Assembly: GCA_014904985.1 (NCBI GenBank)
Contig: MU129049.1
Location: forward strand, 64,997 to 128,996
Direction of reading: 5' to 3'
DNA from: Hydnum rufescens UP504
Taxonomy: Eukaryota > Basidiomycota > Agaricomycetes > Cantharellales > Hydnaceae
DNA length: 64,000 nucleotides
Shown: positions 56,177 through 64,000 of the stretch, in pieces
How the letters are laid out: every line of letters starts with the position of its first letter
Position numbering within the stretch: the first letter of the stretch is position 1
Notes under the pieces: model-generated
What the model saw: the letters and a program-made list of their open reading frames with translations, nothing else
The model's database searches: none
What the model was told of the DNA's origin: nothing
Position numbers and translations under genes: made by a program

Positions 56177-58714
56177 TCAAGTCTCGAACGCATCGTCGCT
56201 GATCTGCATTCCAAACTTCTGCCTTGCCATGTCCCTCAAGTCTGCCTCCAGCTTGTCCTCGAATCTCCCCCTGTAGGTCACATTCCCCCAATCAGGGCGC
56301 ATCCATGCAATAATTCGTCGTTGGAAAGACGTAATCCACGCCACCCAATTGGTCACATGGAAGGCGACATCGATAGTGAAGAGCGTTAGTCGGAAGCGAA
56401 GAAAGGAGATGCGCGAGGCAAAGTACGTTCGAAGCGCGGAGGGTAGGGGTGAAATTGGGGAAGAGGGATCTAGAGGGACCGGATGGCGCAGGAGTCCGGC
56501 GGATGCGTGCTTCGCAAGAATGTTGATGCGATTCACGGGTGAGCCTAACCGACAATGGACATGCCGTTATATGGAGACTCGGAAACACGAAGGAAAGCAA
56601 AATGGGAATTCGCACCCATTGCTTGATTATTTGCCTGTAAAATCCGCATGGCCCGTCCCACAAAGAGGATCTCCTTGGGGAGAAGCTCTACATTTAACAA
56701 GAATGTTTTGAGTTTCGCCTTCAGTTCGCGCTGTGCCTCGAGCTGCTGCTGCTCTACGGTCTTGGATACCTCATCTATTTTGGGTCGCCCTTCTGCCCCC
56801 TCGAATCCCCTGTTGAATCCGTTTGACGAAGAGCGTTTGGAATCTTTGGCACGCCATGGTCTGAGCAATGTAGCACTAGCAAACAGCTCCGCTTGACCTA
56901 TCCCCCATCCCTCGCATATCCGAGATATAGTGGGGAGGTCTTGGATGAATATGGCGTACCACAGCTGAGAATATTTGGATCTGAATTCAGATGATAGCGT
57001 AACGTACAGGCCGTGGTCTGCCCAAGTGACAATGTGTTGACAAGTTAAAAATTGGAAATGCAGCTCTGACTCTCCACACATACCAATAAGTACGACCTGA
57101 TGCTGTCCCTTCTTCCCATTTGGGTGTCGGCGAATGAGAATGTTACTAATTAATTCAGAAGGCGGTCAGAAATTTACTGACGGACGGGATATCACAAACG
57201 AGAGTTTACTCGCCTGGGATGCCCATCAGCCTGCACGAACCCCATGTCGAATATTTGTGCTGCAAAGACCTCCACCATACTCCGTGCCACGCCCTTTATA
57301 TCAAGTCCCATGCTCTTTATCTTGTCTAAATCTGTCAGCCTGGATGCATCGGAAATATATTCCATTGTAAGGATGCGGGGCGTAGAGAGGTTGTGGTGAA
57401 TACGCGGAACATAGACCGTGTTGCGGATGAGAGGCGTTGGGGAAGAGAGTATCAGAGTGCGGATCTTGTCCGAGTTCTTTGCTTCATTATCAAATTCGGT
57501 TTCTTGCTTGTGATTCGATAGAAATAACGCCTAAGTGGAAGAACTGTAGAGGAAGACAGCGCGAGGACGGACCATGATCTGGTCGGAAATATACTTGGAT
57601 GCAAATCCCAAATTCAGATCAAAAATGCGGTCTGGGTGGATCATAGTCAGCCGGAGGGGTAGTGGCCACACAGCCGAACACACACCATATGCCTGCAAAA
57701 GCAAACGGTAGGCCAAAAGATCCCAATCTGCATGTCGTCGAATGTCTGGTCTCTGGATTTTGACAGCAACTTCCTATGAGATTGTCGAAGGAATAGGGCG
57801 TATATATTGAATATATGGCAATAGAAATCGGATCCACGAGGACCGCACCTCTTCTTCACCCGACGGAAGTCGTATTCGCGCTCGATGTACCTGGGCTATG
57901 GACTGCCCATATGAGAAGTATCAGCCCAACCCCAGCATGAGGACCATGCGATACAATGGGCTCACAGCGGCGGCGATAGGCTCCCGATCAAAACGAATAA
58001 AAAGTTCTTCGATAGACCCGCCGAGCTCGGTCTTCACAATCTATTAATAAAAGGCAAAAGAATCCAACGCGGGAACCCTGCGCATCAACTAAGTGACCAA
58101 ATGCCAAAGGAATGGGAGCGGAAGACACACCTCCTGAACTGTAGGGTAGTCAAAATGCACCGCATTATCTAGAAGTTTTGCAAGTTTGAGATAGGGGGGC
58201 GGCAAGATGGCAGCTTGGGTAGCAAGTGCTTGGGCCAATTTAACATAGAGACCGCTTCGGAGCATTTAAGTCAGATAAACTAGTTGTACGAGATCAAAGA
58301 TTTAGTACCCATTCTTCTCGCAGACTTGCAACAGTCGATCCGCCGCACGTTCATGCAGAGCATTGATAGCTTGCAAAGAGTCGGGATTGAAATTAAGCCT
58401 ATTCAAAATAACCCCCGAATGAGAAAATGAGCACAATATTTGACACATTCTCTTCCCATACTTGTAATCCAGAGCAATCATTGCACCGTGATATGCGGTG
58501 CGGAAATTTCGGGCGACAATTCTGTAGTTGTGGACATCGTCCCACCAAATGAAAAGGCCCCAGCCAGGGCAATACTGCCAGTGAGTCTTGCGAAGCGAAG
58601 ACTGCTTGAGTGAGAGGAAGGTGCGTGCGCTTGTTGGTCTGAGTAAGTACGATAACCAGTCCCAGAATAATGAGTATATATACGTCGCGATGTTCGCAGC
58701 ACTCTACGAAGCAT
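56177..58714 (-). CDS. ABC1/ADCK-type atypical kinase (MCP2/ADCK1-like), probably mitochondrial
   Basis: Members of this family are atypical protein-kinase-like ATPases of mitochondria linked to coenzyme Q or lipid homeostasis. The start ATG at 58714 opens a basic N-terminus (MLRRVLRTSRRIY) like a mitochondrial presequence, followed by a hydrophobic stretch (SIALAGAFSFGG). Downstream exons give GLYVKLAQALATQAA-like sequence (the QKxGQ-type region), VAVKIQRPDIRRHADWDL, then QADGHPSN in place of HADPHPGN, and IDHGLYVTLSSEF, WGIGQAELFASATLLRPW, FVGRAMRILQANNQ. The last exon ends FGMQISDDAFET at 56177. A GC-AG intron splits the ADGHP motif. One frame change between the N-terminal exon and the AYHGAMIALDYK block is unresolved (intron or error). 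Confidence 0.78.
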
Positions 58715-58918
58715 CGAGACGTGTTATTTGGAGAGAGCGTTGCGTGAGCTTGCGAAAGCTCTCGGCATCGATCTCATTACGTAATCGCGGCCGGCCGTTC
58801 CCGCATCTGCTCGCAGAAGAAAAGTACAGTACAGTACTTTTGCGATTTCAGATGCATTTTTCGTGTCTCATTATTAGTACAGTATACATCGGCATGTTAC
58901 CTCCATTTGATTGTGGAT

Positions 58919-60540
<1,622 letters not shown>

Positions 60541-60788
60541 TTTTTTCAGGGGAGCCCCGCCAATAGATCCTCTATTTATAAAATTTGCAGTCATGCTAAC
60601 GCCATCGGCTGTTTCCGCAGTCATGTGGCCGCCCACTTTTGTTCACGTCGTCAAAGCTGGACGGTTACCAGGTCAGGCACCCAGCTTCATTCCTAGATGT
60701 CATCTCGATCCTGAAGTCCCTCGCAGCAGTCACAAATACGGTGGAATAGGCACCCCAGGTAAGTACACGTTCGTTGGAATAACTCAGA

Positions 60789-62427
60789 CTACGCAGAATA
60801 TTCCATCTTGGCTGTATGAAACAGAGACACAATTGAGTACAAAAGAATTGCCAATAAAGGGGCGACTTGCTTTCGTGTTTTTTGTTTTCACCAACCTTCC
60901 GTGCTGCTTTGTTTAAATCCTCCTGGGTAACGTAATCCCTGCAAAGGCAAAGGATTAGAGACTGCTTCAGAATATAGGAAACATCCACTCACCGATCCTC
61001 ACGAATGGCGAACATCCCGGCTTCCGTGACCACGTTTCGTAGGTCCGCACCGTTAAAGCCGTCCGAAAGCTAAACACCGCAAGCTCTATTATGCGTTCAA
61101 TTGAAATAGGAGAAGGTACCAACCTTGACAATGGCCTCATAATCGATCTCCCCCCCTTTGTTCACAGGTTGAGCATGGATCTTCAAAATCTCCAAACGAG
61201 CCTGCTCATTTGGTAGGGGGATCTCTATTTTGCGATCGAGACGCCCGGGACGCAGGAGAGCTGGATCGAGAGTATCGGGTCTGTTGGTTGCCATTATTAG
61301 TTTAGTGCGTCCTAATGTATCGAAACCGTCCATTTGATTCAGGAGCTAGATAATATGATAATGGCATATCAGGAGTTCAGTCGATCCAATTAGAACAAGT
61401 CTGGCTCATACTTACTTCCATAAGCGTTCTCTGAATCTCTCGGTCCGCACTAGTTCCCTCGGAGAACCGCCTCCCCCCAATAGCATCAATTTCATCCATG
61501 AAGATGATACATGGCTCGTGTTCTCTGGCATATGCGAACATCTCCCGTACAATACGAGCAGATTCGCCGATGTACTTGTCGACGATAGCGGAGGAGACAA
61601 CTTTGAGGAAGTTGGTGTCGAGAGTGGCGGCAACTGCACGCGCAAGGAGAGTTTTCCCTGTTCCTGGGGGCCCGTATAAAAGTACACCCTTTGGAGGCTT
61701 GATTCCTACGCGTTGGAAGAGCTCTGGGTTCATCAATGGTAGCTCAATCATCTATCGAAATGGAATGGGTGAATATAATCCATCTGGATATCCATACTTC
61801 AAAAGACTTGCCTCACGCAGTTCTCGCACTTGCTCGCCGAGGCCGCCAATACCTGCAAAGCTCGCTCCCCCCGGATCCTCTAGGCTCATGTTATAGACTA
61901 GTGGGTCAACCTCGCGAGGCAATATCCGCATTACCGTCAGTGTTGTCATGTCGAGGCTTACGCGCGTCCCAGCCTTTAGCTTTTCTATTGGCAGAGTGGG
62001 ACGGAAAGAAACAACGTATCGAGGACCCGAAGATGCCTTCACAATAACTATGAAATCACATTATATTAGTACAACGCACAGACATTTTATCATGAACCAA
62101 CACACATCGATCGTCATCAAGCTGTTTGAGAATTTCGGCAATGATTTGGCCGACCGATTGCACGGCCTTGAGGTCATCTTCAGTCTTTTCATAGTCTTTC
62201 TCAAGATCCCTCAAAGAAAATCGAACTACATTACGCGGGATAATCAGCGTAGATCTTTCATCACGTAGAAAGCGTACTGACGGGTCTTCAAGCGCTCGCT
62301 CATAGTCTCATGTTCGCGTAGTTTCTAAGCAAAAGAATCTTTGTGAGCACACACCCTAGCATACCAGTCACCATACACACAGTACGATATACGGTAAGAG
62401 CATCATGCTTGCGCTGGTCCAGCGGCA
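60789..62427 (-). CDS. RPT4: 26S proteasome regulatory AAA-ATPase subunit Rpt4 (PSMC6-type)
   Basis: Rpt4 is one of six ATPases of the proteasome base that unfold substrates. From ATG 62427: [23 protein letters not shown], the coiled-coil region with [20 protein letters not shown], the OB domain ([20 protein letters not shown]), then [14 protein letters not shown], Walker [16 protein letters not shown], Walker [36 protein letters not shown], and [16 protein letters not shown]. The end [20 protein letters not shown] and [18 protein letters not shown] identifies Rpt4. The last intron is GC-AG; without it the frame would run into intron sequence. Nothing suggests loss of function. Confidence 0.95.
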
Positions 62428-63135
62428 TCGTAGGTAACTGAAATGAACAACGCGTAAGTGGCCTCCGGCAGCTCCCGATGCCCACACTGCCAGTTGAGGA
62501 ATTTGGGCAACATCCGGAAGCAAAACCCGGAAATTCGGCGCCGCAACTCAACGCCGGCCCAGTTTGATGGGGACATAACCTTGTAAAGACGGTATTTAAG
62601 CCCATAAAATCGATGGAAATATTTTACTAATATTTTACGGCTACTTGAGAAGTTTTGAGCGGATTTGAAGACAATACTCAGAAATTCCCAAAAAGGAAAT
62701 TGTTGACTTCTCGCGTGCACGAGTGTGGTTCGTATGGGGAAGGACTGGGGAGATAAAATGACATCCGGAACAAGCCAAAATGAGATTCCCCGAATGTCCT
62801 GCATGCTCCACACCGGAGCATCGGATTTAATTCTACCACTGGACTTGGATGGCCATTCGGAATCTCTTATGTATAATACCACCTCGAATTTGCATCCGGA
62901 TGTAGTGGTACCCGATTTGGTACTTCGTCACGTGCGCACCCAATGAACCCGTCCTCGATTGAACTTTGAGAGTTCCTCCTTCTCCCATCAGTTTCAGATC
63001 TTTCGCCCATATCTTACCCCTCTTCAGTCATTCTGGCAAAGCCGCCGGTCCTTCATCTGCCATCGCTTCTCGACCGTGGGCCAACCCTATAGCAAGCAGA
63101 GTCTGCGTTTCAGATGATCCATAGCCTTAGACCAC
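62428..63135. other. upstream region of RPT4, no gene
   Basis: This holds the RPT4 promoter. A frame at 62725-62946 is open but has no domain. No clear TATA box was identified. Confidence 0.45.
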
Positions 63136-63315
63136 TTGAAACGTGAAAACGGTCAGTTACCGAAAGAAGCACTACCGCATGAAGATGCCAGCCTCTCTAG
63201 ATCTGAGTTAGGGATATCCGGTGCCTGCAATTTCGTCCGCGACACGGCTGATATCTATGTGTTGGCCCTTGAAAACCCGGATGCCGGTGGCGAGCGAGTG
63301 CTCATCAGTACAGGT
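63136..63315 (+). pseudogene. NAD(P)-dependent epimerase/reductase C-terminal fragment
   Basis: The frame encodes CNFVRDTADIYVLALENPDA and GGERVLIST, which resemble the VDVRDVAxAHVLALExPxAGGER block of short-chain reductases of the dihydroflavonol-reductase/3-beta-HSD type. No NAD-binding N-terminus (GxxGxxG) lies upstream. A GTGAGT donor follows at 63313. It is most likely a fragment. Confidence 0.6.
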
Positions 63316-63493
63316 GAGTCCATCCCTTGGGGGTCCCTGCGCCACCCGGTGTGTTGAACTTTCTTCCATCTCTGGCTACGATCCTGGCATGTCGTCATGC
63401 CTTGAAGGCACTCATGTTTCAACACTGGCGGAGATCATATTATGGCTGGAGAACCCGGAAAGCAGAACTCCCCTGTTTATTAGCTCACTGGAT

Positions 63494-63702
63494 TGGTCGA
63501 AATCGGCAAGTCAACAATCGCGATAACAACGGCCGAACGAGTGAACAAGAATAACATGCTAGGGGGGAGTTTCTTCTTTTTTCCAGAGAAATGCATCTTC
63601 ACGCAATTCAAACCTTGTCTTCCCAGTGCTTGCGACTCAATCCGACGGACGACACTCATCATGCGTGATGCGCTTGGCAAGTGTAAGGAGGATTCCAAAT
63701 AA
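63494..63702 (+). pseudogene. NACHT-type NTPase (NLR-like) P-loop fragment
   Basis: The frame encodes EIGKSTIAITTAERVNKNN and GGSFFFFPEKC, matching the P-loop start of fungal NACHT proteins (GxxGxGKSTIA...LGASFFFSR), with the Walker A partly lost. No downstream NACHT motifs or WD40 repeats follow in frame. A remnant of an NLR-like gene is the best reading. Confidence 0.65.
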
Positions 63703-64000
63703 ATTGAAGCTTCGTCTCGCAGATTGGAGGGAGGGAGAAATCGATACACTGGTTGAGAAATCCGGGAAACTGTTCGTTTAATATGCCTTTAACTAGTGCC
63801 ATCACGTCGCGATTGACAATGCCCATGTCTTCCTCACGCGCTAACGCTCGACCGCCTATATTGGGCATCTTCCCAACTTCCACCTCACTGCCCTCAGCAT
63901 CAGGACCACCGCCCTCAATTGGTTCGAGTTCAAGCTCCCATGGAATCGCCACGGGCTATGCTTGTCAATCCTCCACATCACCTATTCTGCGCGCGACCAG
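63703..64000. other. right end of window, unassigned
   Basis: A minus-strand frame at 63659-63952 (with ALAREEDMGIVNRDVMALV and LNEQFPGFLNQCIDF) is coding-like and might be part of a gene that continues outside the window, but I do not recognise it. Confidence 0.35.

Overview
This is a eukaryotic, almost certainly basidiomycete (Agaricomycetes-type) nuclear segment. Genes are cut by many 45-100 bp GT-AG (some GC-AG) introns. The conserved genes (RPT4, DAHP synthase, an ABC1/ADCK-type kinase, PHF5A/Rds3) are fungal in style, and the accessory content (P450, Crinkler/RHS-like NTPase-nuclease, NACHT fragment, Tc1/mariner and Copia-type elements) is typical of Agaricomycetes. No rRNA, tRNA or CRISPR was seen. 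All exon models were made by eye from reading frame, splice consensus and comparison between copies.

Layout. 1-5.7 kb: repeat-rich, largely gene-free, with an unrecognised gene split in two by about 2.4 kb of other DNA. 5772-8999: a complete Tc1/mariner-superfamily transposon with 35-bp terminal inverted repeats, TA target duplication and an 864-aa transposase in three exons. 9-21 kb: three copies (A, B, C) of an M20-family amidohydrolase gene; the third lies divergently next to a PHF5A-like gene. 21.3-25.7 kb: mobile-element zone with a 223-bp MITE, a complete short LTR element carrying only gag, a solo LTR and a decayed NTPase gene. 26-26.8 kb: one member of an unknown gene family (here called Fam213). 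28.7-46.2 kb: a tandem segmental duplication with unit order P450(-) / PHF5A(-) / M20(+) / Crinkler-like(-), seen twice, followed by a third and complete P450. Most copies inside the units are broken. 47.6-55.9 kb: five more Fam213 genes in tandem, with a dead RecQ-like helicase fragment, a truncated kinase 3' end and a solo LTR among them. 56.2-62.4 kb: three ordinary single-copy housekeeping genes, all on the minus strand: ABC1/ADCK kinase, DAHP synthase, RPT4. 62.4-64 kb: fragments of an epimerase and of a NACHT NTPase.

How it fits together. The window records a housekeeping neighbourhood invaded by local duplication. PHF5A, M20, P450 and Crinkler-like copies arose as blocks and are decaying: shared deletions, lost zinc cysteines, frameshifts. 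In contrast the six Fam213 genes all keep open three-exon frames with matched splice phases, which suggests selection; this lineage-restricted family of unknown function is the best candidate here for an undescribed system. Other strong points are the gag-only LTR element with a perfect 5-bp target duplication, and the mosaic divergence between the two Crinkler-like copies.
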